This document shows, in pieces, positions 1 to 6,575 of a stretch of 9,689 nt of DNA. Every line of letters starts with the position of its first letter. Within the stretch, counting starts at the first letter, position 1. Below the pieces are notes generated by a model. The model ran no database searches, was not told the DNA's origin, and worked only from the letters and a program-made list of their open reading frames with translations. The stretch comes from JBOHTO01 sp050733695 (GTDB taxonomy: Bacteria; Gemmatimonadota; Gemmatimonadetes; Gemmatimonadales; Gemmatimonadaceae). A program made the position numbers and the translations under genes. Location of the stretch: the NCBI GenBank assembly GCA_050733695.1, contig JBOHTO010000013.1, forward strand, positions 1 to 9,689, read 5' to 3'.

Positions 1-2691
1 CACGTCGACGTCTACTACTACGCCGCCGAAGAGCGCATCGCCCGCCTGGCGCTGAGCTACGCGGAACAGAGCTACGACGTGCTGGCAGGTCAGTTCAACC
101 ACCACGTCAAGACCAGGATTCCGCTCATCATCTACGCATCCCACAGCGACTTCGAGCAGACGAACGTACTTCCGTTCGTGCCGCCGGAGGGAATACTCGG
201 CGCCACCGAGTTCATGAAGCGGCGCGTGGTCATGCCGTTCCGCGGAAGCTACTCGGAGTTCCGCCATACGCTGCGGCACGAGCTCGTGCACGTTTTCCAG
301 CTCTCCCTTCTCGAACGGAGCGCCGAGCTGTACCCGCGCTCCCGTCGCGTTTCCCTCCCGCTCTGGTGGTCGGAAGGACTCGCAGAGTTCCTCTCGTCAG
401 ATCAGGAGACGCGTGATCGCATGGTCGTTCGCGATCTCACGCTCGGCGGGCGCCTTCCTTCCATCGTGGAGCTGAATCTCACGCGGTCACCGATCGTGTA
501 TCCTGTTGGTGGAGAACTGCACGACTTTCTGGCCGATCGCTACGGGGCGTGGCGCGCGACGCTGGTGTACGAGTCGCTGTCACGATACGACTCCTTCGAG
601 GAGACGCTGCGGGCCGTATACGGTCGCACGTCGCAGGAACTGAGCACGGAATGGGCGTACGCGATGCGGCAGCGATTCTTTCCCGAGGTCGCCGATCGGA
701 AACCACTCGATGTCGCCGGCAAGCGCATCGTGACGCTCGGCCTGAAACCCATCGCCGTGGTCGGCCCGGACAGCATTGTCGACGTCGCGTATCTGTCGCC
801 CCGGAGCGGCTACACGAACATCTATCGCCACCCCGTTGACTATCCCGCGGAGCCCCAGGTGGAAGTCAGGGGCGAGCGCACGCCCGAGTTCGAATCGCTG
901 CATCCGTTCTCCTCGCGTATCGATGCGCAGGGCGACATCCTGCTCTTCGCGAGCAAGTACAACGACCGTGATGCGATCGTGTTCTGGGACATGGTCGCGG
1001 ACCGTGTCGTCGGACGCTACCAGTTCGATTCGATCGTCGGCATTCTCAGCCCCGCGCTGGCTCCGGATGGTGCGCACGTCGCCTTCAGCGGCCTCACCAC
1101 GGCCGGGGTTTCCGATCTCTTCCTGCTCGATCTTCGCGCGGGCGCGCTTTCACGCATCACGGACGATCACTATGAGGATCTGGATCCCACGTGGCTGCCT
1201 GGAAGCGATGCGGTTGTCTTCGCGTCCGATCGGGCGCCAGGTGGTGACGACGGTGCGAAGAATCTGTTCCGGATTCCCGTACGCGGCGGGCGCATCGATC
1301 CACTGACTGCGGGCCGCTGGGTCGACGAGAGCCCTCGCTGGGATCCCGAACGGGGACGCATCTTCTTCGTCAGTGATCGCGACGGCTCCTTCAACCTCTA
1401 CTCGATAGACACACTCGGGCATGGCGCGCGGGAGAGCCGCCTCGACGGAGGTGTCTTCGATCCGGCGCCGATTCCGGGGGACGACCGTATGCTCGTTGGC
1501 GGCTTCAGCGGGCTCACATGGTCGGTTTTCACATTGCTCCCCGATCCGGATGCGCGGGACGAGACTTTCGCCTTCGCCGACACGGCTCCCCGACCGGAAC
1601 CCTGGCGGTGGATCGAGCTCGCCGACAGCACAGTGGTTGCCGAGAAGCCAAGCCCGTACGAGCGCCGCTTCTCGCTGGATGTGGCCGCCGGCGGAAGCGA
1701 GATGACCCCCGTCGGAGGAACTGCGCAGGGCGCACAGCTCATGCTCACCGACCTGCTCGGTGATCACGCGATCTTCGCCAGTCTGTCTGCGTACCAGAGG
1801 GGTGGCTTCAGCGACGTGCTCTCCAATCTCAACGCCAACGTCTTCTACCTGAATCAGTCGCGGCGACTCAACTGGGGCTTCGGCGTGTTTCGCCTCTCCG
1901 GGTTCTTCTATGAGTCCGGGTTCGCCCAGGTGTATCGCGAGACGAGCGGCGGTGTGTACGGCACGCTCCGGTACCCGCTCTCACGCTTCACGCGAGTCGA
2001 AGGACAGACCCGCCTGGAGTTCTCCAATCGCCAGGACTTCGATGCCTCGATCGTCGACGGCGAGCTGCAGAGGCGCGGGCTACTGGCCAGCAACTACATC
2101 AGCCTCGTCGGCGACAACACGCTCTGGATCCCTACCGGCCCGATCGATGGCAGGCGATGGAACATCACTGCGGGTGTCGTCAGCGACGTCACCCATGGCG
2201 AGTTCGAGGACTGGCTCGGCTCTGTCGATGGGCGAAAGTACATCCGGACGTCGCAGCAATCGGCGGTCGCGCTCCGCGGTTACCTTTACCTCAGCGAAGG
2301 GTCGCGCCCACGCGCAGTGCAGCTAGGTGGCGCATGGCTCCTTCGCGGCTATCCGTTCTTTGCAGTGGATGGAACGCGTGCATGGCTCACGAGTGCGGAA
2401 TGGCGCTTTCCGCTGGCCAACTTCGTGACGCTGGGGCTCCCGATCGGTGCGATCCGTCTACCGCCCCTTCAGGGTGCCCTCTACGGAGATCTCGGGCAGG
2501 CGTGGTACAAGGGCAGGTACGACGAGCGCGTGCTCGGCAGCGCAGGGGTCGGATTCCGGATGCCGGTGCTGCCGGGGCTGGTGCTGCGCGTCGATGTCGG
2601 CCGCCGCTTTTCGTTCAGGGCACCGGACGAGGAAGACAGTTCATTCTACCACCGTCGCTACGTCGACTTCTTCTTCGGATACAATTACTGA
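1..2691 (+). CDS. Peptidase MA-like metalloprotease / TolB-like propeller / Omp85-type barrel fusion protein (5' partial)
   Basis: The frame is open from base 1, so the start and signal peptide lie outside the window. The GTG at 79 is internal, because the residues before it already match the family pattern (HVDVYYY). 896 residues are visible, numbered here from base 1. Residues 1-235 form a gluzincin-type peptidase domain with HELVH at 93-97 (two zinc ligands and the catalytic Glu) and a downstream WWSEGLAEF in which Glu125 is the likely third ligand. Residues about 238-505 hold TolB/PD40-like propeller blades, for example SPALAPDG near 350 and repeated FVSDRDG/FASDR strands. Residues about 557-896 form a beta-barrel with LRGY at 781-784, resembling the Omp85 loop-6 (V/I)RG(F/Y) motif, and an aromatic C-terminus (FFFGYNY) like a BAM targeting signal. 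By Omp85 topology the protease and propeller should face the periplasm. The substrate is unknown. It is probably co-transcribed with the lipoprotein genes that follow. Confidence 0.85.
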   Translation, partial: HVDVYYYAAEERIARLALSYAEQSYDVLAGQFNHHVKTRIPLIIYASHSDFEQTNVLPFVPPEGILGATEFMKRRVVMPFRGSYSEFRHTLRHELVHVFQLSLLERSAELYPRSRRVSLPLWWSEGLAEFLSSDQETRDRMVVRDLTLGGRLPSIVELNLTRSPIVYPVGGELHDFLADRYGAWRATLVYESLSRYDSFEETLRAVYGRTSQELSTEWAYAMRQRFFPEVADRKPLDVAGKRIVTLGLKPIAVVGPDSIVDVAYLSPRSGYTNIYRHPVDYPAEPQVEVRGERTPEFESLHPFSSRIDAQGDILLFASKYNDRDAIVFWDMVADRVVGRYQFDSIVGILSPALAPDGAHVAFSGLTTAGVSDLFLLDLRAGALSRITDDHYEDLDPTWLPGSDAVVFASDRAPGGDDGAKNLFRIPVRGGRIDPLTAGRWVDESPRWDPERGRIFFVSDRDGSFNLYSIDTLGHGARESRLDGGVFDPAPIPGDDRMLVGGFSGLTWSVFTLLPDPDARDETFAFADTAPRPEPWRWIELADSTVVAEKPSPYERRFSLDVAAGGSEMTPVGGTAQGAQLMLTDLLGDHAIFASLSAYQRGGFSDVLSNLNANVFYLNQSRRLNWGFGVFRLSGFFYESGFAQVYRETSGGVYGTLRYPLSRFTRVEGQTRLEFSNRQDFDASIVDGELQRRGLLASNYISLVGDNTLWIPTGPIDGRRWNITAGVVSDVTHGEFEDWLGSVDGRKYIRTSQQSAVALRGYLYLSEGSRPRAVQLGGAWLLRGYPFFAVDGTRAWLTSAEWRFPLANFVTLGLPIGAIRLPPLQGALYGDLGQAWYKGRYDERVLGSAGVGFRMPVLPGLVLRVDVGRRFSFRAPDEEDSSFYHRRYVDFFFGYNY

Positions 2692-2697
2692 GCGCCG

Positions 2698-3366
2698 ATG
2701 ACGATACTCTCGCCCCGCGTCCGACTCACCGGCGCGGCATTCGTGTTCGTTCCTGCCCTGCTCGGCGTGTCGGCGCTCCACGGCTGTGCGCCGCGCGCGG
2801 AACCACTGCGCGGTGTCCCAGCGCCATCGCACCTGCCGGCAGCGGATCTTCCTCCGGAGTATCGCGAACTCGTCTTCGACTGGAGCTTCAGTGAAGGTAC
2901 TTTCGGCGCAAGCGGCGAAGGCGTCGCCCGGCTGGCCTCGCCCGACAGCGTGCGCCTCGACCTCTTCATTGGCGGTGGACTCGGTGGCGCCACTGCGTGG
3001 CTGATCGGCGACTCCGTCCGCACACCGCGCGGTGCGATGACGGCGGATGTCCTGCCACCGCCACCGCTGCTCTGGGCCGCGCTCGGCCGGCTGGCGATCG
3101 GGGCGGCCGCGGATACGGCTGTGCGCGTTGACGGCGACACCCTTCGGGCCGACATTGGAGTGACGCCGACCTGGCGTGTGACCTTTGCGAGCGATGAACT
3201 CGTGCGGCTGGAGCGCGTCGACGATGGACGCATGATGGAATGGGTCGCACGCGTTCCCGGAGTCAGTGTCCGCTATGAACACGAAACGGCGCGGCGATCG
3301 CTGCGCATGTCGATCACGCGCTCCACCGTCGTCCCGGCTTTCGATGAAGACATCTGGCCTGATTAG
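2698..3366 (+). CDS. Predicted outer-membrane lipoprotein of unknown function, possibly LolA/LolB-fold
   Basis: 222 residues from the ATG 6 nt after the preceding stop; no strong Shine-Dalgarno is visible, so translation is probably coupled. An N-terminal hydrophobic segment ends in the lipobox LHGC with the lipidated Cys at residue 30. Position +2 is Ala rather than Asp, so sorting to the outer membrane is expected by the E. coli rule. The mature part is rich in beta-strand patterns, with a segment near residues 60-110 (GEGVARLASPDSVRLDLFIG, then TAWLIGD). This recalls the LolA/LolB or DUF4292 type of lipid-binding half-barrel ('G.A.i..PD.vRld'). That similarity is by eye only. Its place between an outer-membrane barrel protein and LptE supports a role in envelope biogenesis. 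The last 23 nt overlap the next gene. Confidence 0.75.
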   Translation: MTILSPRVRLTGAAFVFVPALLGVSALHGCAPRAEPLRGVPAPSHLPAADLPPEYRELVFDWSFSEGTFGASGEGVARLASPDSVRLDLFIGGGLGGATAWLIGDSVRTPRGAMTADVLPPPPLLWAALGRLAIGAAADTAVRVDGDTLRADIGVTPTWRVTFASDELVRLERVDDGRMMEWVARVPGVSVRYEHETARRSLRMSITRSTVVPAFDEDIWPD

Positions 3367-3838
3367 CACGGTCCTCCTCCTCGTTGTGTCCGGCTGCTGG
3401 TACGGATTCGCAGGCGGCGGCCTGCCTTCGAACATCGAAACCATTGCGGTTCTCCCGTTCGAGAACGCGACGCCCGCGCCGGAGCTCGCGCGCGAGGTCT
3501 ACGAGGCACTGCGCGGCCCGATCGAATCGCGCCTGGGGCTGCGCAGCGCTTCCGAAGAGCGTGCCGACGCTGTCGTGCGCGGGACGATCCTGCGGTACGA
3601 TACCGATGTTCCCGTCGGATTCAGCGCCGATCCGGACCAGGCCACCACGGCGCGGCGCAAGCTTCAGCTCTCTCTCGACATCGAGATCATCGATCAGACA
3701 TCCGGCCGCACGCTCTGGTCGCAGCGCAATCTCACGGTGGACGCCGAGTACGCGGAGCGTGCCGAGCGGGACGGACTCGAACGTGCGCTCGAGCGGCTGG
3801 TCGAGGCCGTGATCGATGGAGCACAGTCGCAGTGGTGA
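3344..3838 (+). CDS. lptE: LptE-like LPS-assembly lipoprotein
   Basis: 164 residues. LptE is the outer-membrane lipoprotein that plugs and helps fold the LPS translocon LptD. The ATG at 3344 is chosen because it puts a signal peptide at the very N-terminus, with lipobox VSGC and Cys18. The upstream in-frame ATG at 3266 would add 26 Arg-rich residues before the signal. Features of the LptE/secretin-like lipoprotein family follow: a Gly-rich stretch just after the Cys, TIAVLPFENAT at 33-43, ADAVVRGTILRY at 74-85, and a strand-rich C-terminal half with RTLWSQRNL. It overlaps the preceding lipoprotein gene by 23 nt and the next gene by 1 nt (or 7 nt if that gene starts at GTG 3832). An LptE role is well supported by pattern and context, but small lipoproteins of this type diverge strongly, so a related TolB-like-fold lipoprotein is the main alternative. 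Confidence 0.72.
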   Translation: MKTSGLISTVLLLVVSGCWYGFAGGGLPSNIETIAVLPFENATPAPELAREVYEALRGPIESRLGLRSASEERADAVVRGTILRYDTDVPVGFSADPDQATTARRKLQLSLDIEIIDQTSGRTLWSQRNLTVDAEYAERAERDGLERALERLVEAVIDGAQSQW

Positions 3839-4194
3839 TGTCCGGTCCGAGGCGCGGCGCATCCCGGTTGGGATGCCTGTTCACTCTTCTTCTTCTTGCC
3901 GCCATCGGATACTTCGGCATTGACGTGGGAGAGGCGTACTACAGGTACTTCCGCTACCGCGATGCCATGAAGCAGGAGGTGCGTTTCGCCGGGCAGCACA
4001 CCGACCCCGAGATCGTACGGCGACTGCGCGCTGTCGCGGATTCCCTCGACCTCCCCGCAGAAGCGAGCAGGATCGGGATACGCCGAACACCCCCCCGCCA
4101 CATCGACATCTGGGCATCCTACACGGAGTCGGTCGATTTCCCGCTACACGTTCGGGATTTCCATTTCACACCCCGGGCGGAGGGCGCCTTCTGA
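3838..4194 (+). CDS. Small single-pass membrane protein, possibly DUF4845-like
   Basis: 118 residues from the ATG at 3838, whose first base is the last base of the lptE stop (TGATG), so translation is probably coupled. An alternative GTG at 3832 has a GGAG 10 nt upstream and would add two residues. Residues 11-28 form one transmembrane helix, preceded by a basic N-terminus (GPRRGASRLG). This suggests N-in topology with a soluble domain of about 90 residues in the periplasm (RYFRYRDAMKQE, then a region with repeated basic/acidic helix patterns, then strands near VDFPLHVRDFHF). The layout resembles DUF4845 proteins (a short helix plus a small extracytoplasmic domain), but I recognise no diagnostic motif. 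The function is unknown. The gene lies between lptE and rfaE2. Confidence 0.7.
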   Translation: MSGPRRGASRLGCLFTLLLLAAIGYFGIDVGEAYYRYFRYRDAMKQEVRFAGQHTDPEIVRRLRAVADSLDLPAEASRIGIRRTPPRHIDIWASYTESVDFPLHVRDFHFTPRAEGAF

Positions 4195-4220
4195 GCAGGG
4201 TTGTCGATCCGCGTTGCAAG

Positions 4221-4673
4221 GTGATGGACTGGAGCGCCGCGCGCGCCTGGCGCATTGCGCGCGCTGATCGCGTCGTTTTCACCAACGGCGTCTTCGACCT
4301 GCTCCACCCCGGCCACGTCGATCTGCTCTCACGGGCGCGCGCGATGGGCAGTGCCCTGCTGGTGGGAATCAACAGCGACGCATCCGTCCGGCGGCTCAAG
4401 GGTCCCGACCGCCCCCTGCGACCCGCCGCCGACCGCGCCCTGGTGCTCGCGGCGCTCGAGAGCGTCGACGCAGTCGTCGTGTTCGACGAGGACACGCCCC
4501 TCGATCTGATCGTTCACCTCGCTCCCGATGTGCTCGTCAAGGGCGGCGATTACGTTGCCGATGCCATCGTCGGCGCTGCCGAGGTTCGCGCCCGGGGCGG
4601 CGAGGTCGCCATCGTACCGCTCACTCCTGGCCAGTCGACGACTTCCATCATGGAGAAACTGCGTGACACATAG
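4221..4673 (+). CDS. rfaE2: D-glycero-beta-D-manno-heptose 1-phosphate adenylyltransferase
   Basis: 150 residues from GTG 4221 (ATG at 4224 is the next codon). The enzyme uses ATP to convert D-glycero-D-manno-heptose 1-phosphate to ADP-heptose, the donor for the LPS inner core. It has the cytidylyltransferase-like fold: FTNGVFDLLHPGHVDLL at 20-36 with the nucleotide-binding HxGH (29-32), INSDASVRRLKGPDRP, VLVKGGDY, and a C-terminal TTSIMEKL, which matches the (S/T)TS(I/K) signature. Only the nucleotidyltransferase half of E. coli HldE is present, so a separate heptokinase must exist elsewhere. The start may lie upstream: an in-frame CTG at 4191 overlaps the previous stop (CTGA) and has GGAGG 7 nt before it, whereas 4221/4224 lack a well-spaced ribosome binding site. 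The stop codon sits inside a 20-bp duplication. Confidence 0.92.
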   Translation: MMDWSAARAWRIARADRVVFTNGVFDLLHPGHVDLLSRARAMGSALLVGINSDASVRRLKGPDRPLRPAADRALVLAALESVDAVVVFDEDTPLDLIVHLAPDVLVKGGDYVADAIVGAAEVRARGGEVAIVPLTPGQSTTSIMEKLRDT

Positions 4674-4690
4674 AGAAACGGCGTGACAGG
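4651..4690 (+). repeat. Two-copy 20-bp imperfect tandem duplication across the rfaE2 stop codon
   Basis: Bases 4651-4670 and 4671-4690 match at 16 of 20 positions, sharing GAGAAAC and GCGTGACA blocks. The TAG stop of rfaE2 (4671-4673) is formed by the first bases of the second copy, where the first copy reads TGG. Confidence 0.7.
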
Positions 4691-4736
4691 AGCTGACGTG
4701 AGGTATCGCCTGCTTCCATTCCACCGCGCGCCCCCG

Positions 4737-4770
4737 ATCGTCGTCCCCGCGAAAGCGGGAATCCATTTTC
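4737..4770 (+). repeat. REP-like intergenic palindrome
   Basis: A CCCGC stem (4746-4750), GAAA loop (4751-4754) and GCGGG stem (4755-4759), flanked by GTC on the left and AATCC on the right. This matches the common dispersed proteobacterial palindrome of the form GTCATTCCCGCGAAAGCGGG. Its antisense translation gives the familiar spurious peptide WIPAFAGTT. It lies in the 130-bp gap between rfaE2 and rph. It could act as an mRNA-end stabiliser or weak terminator, but no T-run follows directly (ATTTTC comes 6 nt later). Confidence 0.6.
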
Positions 4771-4803
4771 GCTCATGCCACGAAGCCGACATGGAGCGGT
4801 AGC

Positions 4804-5532
4804 ATGGGAAACGCTGAGCAGTCGGCTCGTGTCGGACGCGCGGCGGACGAACTCCGTGCGGTGCGCCTGGAACGCGGCGCGGTGCCGTACGCCGAGGGCT
4901 CCTGCCTCGCCACGTTCGGCGAGACTCGCGTGCTCTGCGCAGCGAGCGTGGAGAAGGGGGTTCCGCCATGGCGCAAGGGGAGCGGACTGGGATGGCTCAC
5001 GGCCGAGTACGCGATGCTGCCGCGAGCAACGCACACCCGCACCTCGCGCGAACGCGCGCAGCTCGGCGGGCGCACGCAGGAGATACAGCGTCTGATCGGG
5101 CGCAGCGTGCGCGCGATGATCGACGGCTTCGACTTCGGGGAGTTCACCCTGCGAATCGATTGCGATGTCCTGCAGGCAGACGCGGGCACACGGACGGCGG
5201 CGATCACCGGTGCCTGTGTCGCCGTCGTCGATGCATTCGGTTTCATGTTGCAGCGGGGCGATATGGCGGCGTCGCCGGTGTGCCGTCGGGTTGCCGCGGT
5301 CAGCGTTGGCGTCGTTGCGGGGGAACCGCGTCTCGACCTCGACTATCGCGAGGATGTCTCCGCGGAGGTGGACATGAACGTCGTCATGAGCAGCGAGGGC
5401 CGGTTTGTCGAAGTTCAGGGAACCGCCGAGCGCGGCACGTTCGCGCGCCCCGATCTCGACGCTCTTCTGTCGCTCGCTGAACGCGGGATCAGCGAGTTGA
5501 ACAGACTGCAGGAAGCAGCACTCTCGCGATGA
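4804..5532 (+). CDS. rph: Ribonuclease PH
   Basis: 242 residues, the usual length. RNase PH is a phosphorolytic 3'-5' exoribonuclease that trims 3' extensions of tRNA precursors and helps degrade structured RNA; it acts as a hexamer in the cytoplasm. Seen in order: GRAADELRAVRLERG at 11-25, LCAASVEKGVP at 44-54, GWLTAEYAMLPRATHTR at 63-79, GGRTQEIQRLIGRS at 88-101 with phosphate-binding Arg90, DCDVLQADAGTRTAAITGA at 119-137 with the GTR phosphate site, and LDLDYREDVSAEVDMNVVM carrying the conserved acidic residues. The ATG at 4804 is supported by GGAG at 4793-4796, 7 nt upstream. The stop overlaps the rdgB start by 4 nt. The rph-rdgB pairing is widely conserved. The downstream tRNA genes, two without encoded CCA, are natural substrates. 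Confidence 0.97.
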   Translation: MGNAEQSARVGRAADELRAVRLERGAVPYAEGSCLATFGETRVLCAASVEKGVPPWRKGSGLGWLTAEYAMLPRATHTRTSRERAQLGGRTQEIQRLIGRSVRAMIDGFDFGEFTLRIDCDVLQADAGTRTAAITGACVAVVDAFGFMLQRGDMAASPVCRRVAAVSVGVVAGEPRLDLDYREDVSAEVDMNVVMSSEGRFVEVQGTAERGTFARPDLDALLSLAERGISELNRLQEAALSR

Positions 5533-6158
5533 GCCGCAACGACATCATCCTCGCAACGCGGAGTGCGGACAAGTTGCGCGAGCTGCGCCCGCTGTTCGAG
5601 AGTGCCGGTTTCATCGTGGCCGATGCCGGCGAGTTCGGCCTGGCCCGGGAACCGGACGACGACGAGCTGGAGTCTCACGACACGTTCAGGGCCAACGCGC
5701 TCGCGAAGGCCCACCATTTCTACGATATCAGTGGCGGCGTCGCCGCAGTCGCGGATGATTCGGGGCTCGAGGTGGCCGCGCTCGGCGGCAGGCCCGGCGT
5801 TCGCAGCAAGCGCTTCAGCGGACGCACGGGGTTGAAGGGTCGCGCACTGGATGCGGCGAACAACCGCGCCCTGGTCACCGAGCTCGAAGGCGTGGCGGAC
5901 AGGAGCGCGCGCTACGTCTGTGCGGCCGCGTTCGTGGGGCTCGACCACGAGATCGTTGCCGAAGGCGAAACGGCGGGCGAGATGCTCACCGAGCCGCGAG
6001 GTCAAGCCGGCTTCGGCTACGATTCCCTGTTCCTCTCGGCGGACCTCGGCGTGACCTTCGGCGAATGCACCCCGCAGGAAAAGATGCGCGTGAGCCATCG
6101 CGGGCGCGCCTTTCGCGAGCTGATCGCCGCGCTGCGCCGGGGCGTCGTGCGCGGGTGA
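5529..6158 (+). CDS. rdgB: XTP/dITP pyrophosphatase (RdgB/HAM1 family)
   Basis: 209 residues, typical length. It hydrolyses ITP, dITP and XTP to monophosphates plus pyrophosphate, keeping deaminated purines out of DNA and RNA. Motifs: ATRSADKLREL at 9-19 (the substrate loop, with Ser where many members have Asn), FRANALAKA at 53-61, ADDSGLEV at 75-82 with the catalytic/metal-binding Asp pair, GRPGVRSKRFSG at 87-98, GFGYDSLF at 161-168, and EKMRVSHRGRAF at 184-195. It starts at ATG 5529 inside the end of rph (ATGA overlap), so the two are translationally coupled. A weak AGGAAG lies 13 nt upstream. The few residues after AALRRG are not conserved. Confidence 0.96.
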   Translation: MSRNDIILATRSADKLRELRPLFESAGFIVADAGEFGLAREPDDDELESHDTFRANALAKAHHFYDISGGVAAVADDSGLEVAALGGRPGVRSKRFSGRTGLKGRALDAANNRALVTELEGVADRSARYVCAAAFVGLDHEIVAEGETAGEMLTEPRGQAGFGYDSLFLSADLGVTFGECTPQEKMRVSHRGRAFRELIAALRRGVVRG

Positions 6159-6181
6159 CAACATGTCCTGCCGCTCCGTGA

Positions 6182-6246
6182 TCGCCGTCGACTGCTGCTG
6201 CTTCGTGCTCGCCGTCGACTGCTGCTGCTTCGTGCTCGCCGTTGAC
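6182..6246 (+). repeat. 27-bp tandem repeat, about 2.4 copies
   Basis: Two identical 27-bp units at 6182-6208 and 6209-6235, containing GTCGACTGCTGCTGCTTCGT, followed by an 11-bp degenerate third copy (6236-6246). A degenerate tail of the unit also precedes the array (GCTCCGTGA at 6173-6181). It lies between rdgB and the tRNA cluster. On the minus strand it would encode GEHEAAAVD repeats, but no credible gene covers it. Confidence 0.85.
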
Positions 6247-6270
6247 CGTCACCCGCAGCGGGGATAGGTT
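6242..6270 (+). promoter_or_regulatory. Candidate sigma-70 promoter for the tRNA cluster
   Basis: TTGACC (6242-6247, 5 of 6 to the -35 consensus), a 17-bp spacer, and TAGGTT (6265-6270, keeping the T, A and final T of the -10). Initiation about 7 nt on would leave a short leader before tRNA-Pro at 6283. The -35 lies in the decayed third copy of the 27-bp repeat. Confidence 0.45.
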
Positions 6271-6282
6271 TCTGAGCTTGTG

Positions 6283-6356
6283 CGGGGCGTAGCGTAGCCT
6301 GGTATCGCGCCTGCTTTGGGAGCAGGAGGTCACCGGTTCAAATCCGGTCGCCCCGA
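6283..6356 (+). tRNA. tRNA-Pro (anticodon UGG)
   Basis: The cloverleaf is complete: acceptor CGGGGCG (6283-6289) pairs with CGCCCCG (6349-6355) with discriminator A. The anticodon stem is CCTGC/GCAGG with loop TTTGGGA, giving anticodon TGG at 6317-6319. The T-arm is ACCGG-TTCAAAT-CCGGT. CCA is not encoded (ACCT follows the acceptor). UGG reads CCA and, with modification, other Pro codons. Confidence 0.96.
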
Positions 6357-6447
6357 CCTTGCGCGGGTCGATCCGCTGCGCGGCCGGGCGGTTCCTCGGC
6401 AACGCTCGGCGCAACGGCGGGATCGCCGTGACCTCCGCGCCGACGAA

Positions 6448-6524
6448 GCGCCAGTAGCTCAGGTGGATAGAGCAACAGCCTTCTAAGCTGTGGGTCGGGG
6501 GTTCGAGTCCCTCCTGGCGCGCCA
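6448..6524 (+). tRNA. tRNA-Arg (anticodon UCU)
   Basis: Acceptor GCGCCAG (6448-6454) pairs with CTGGCGC (6514-6520). The D-arm is GCTC/GAGC. The anticodon stem ACAGC/GCTGT carries loop CTTCTAA, giving anticodon TCT at 6482-6484. The T-arm is GGGGG-TTCGAGT-CCCTC. The discriminator is G, and CCA is encoded at 6522-6524, unlike the two neighbouring tRNA genes. It reads AGA/AGG codons, which are rare in GC-rich genomes. Confidence 0.96.
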
Positions 6525-6575
6525 ATTCTGGAGACCGGAAGCAGCTTCGGGAAAGAGAGAGGATCGAAGGCTGTA

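Noticed and set aside
2641..3444. 267-residue minus-strand frame opposite the lipoprotein and lptE
   Set aside because: A GC-rich shadow frame with Arg-rich low-complexity content, opposite genes that have lipoboxes and family motifs.
3885..3896. Run of four CTT codons in the transmembrane helix of the small membrane protein
   Set aside because: It is a short trinucleotide run; slippage would not shift the frame, and leucine is expected in the helix.
6182..6246. Possible CRISPR array (27-bp repeats)
   Set aside because: Units are directly contiguous with no spacers, and no cas genes are present.
6159..6282. Intrinsic terminator after rdgB
   Set aside because: No stable GC hairpin followed by a T-run was found in this interval.
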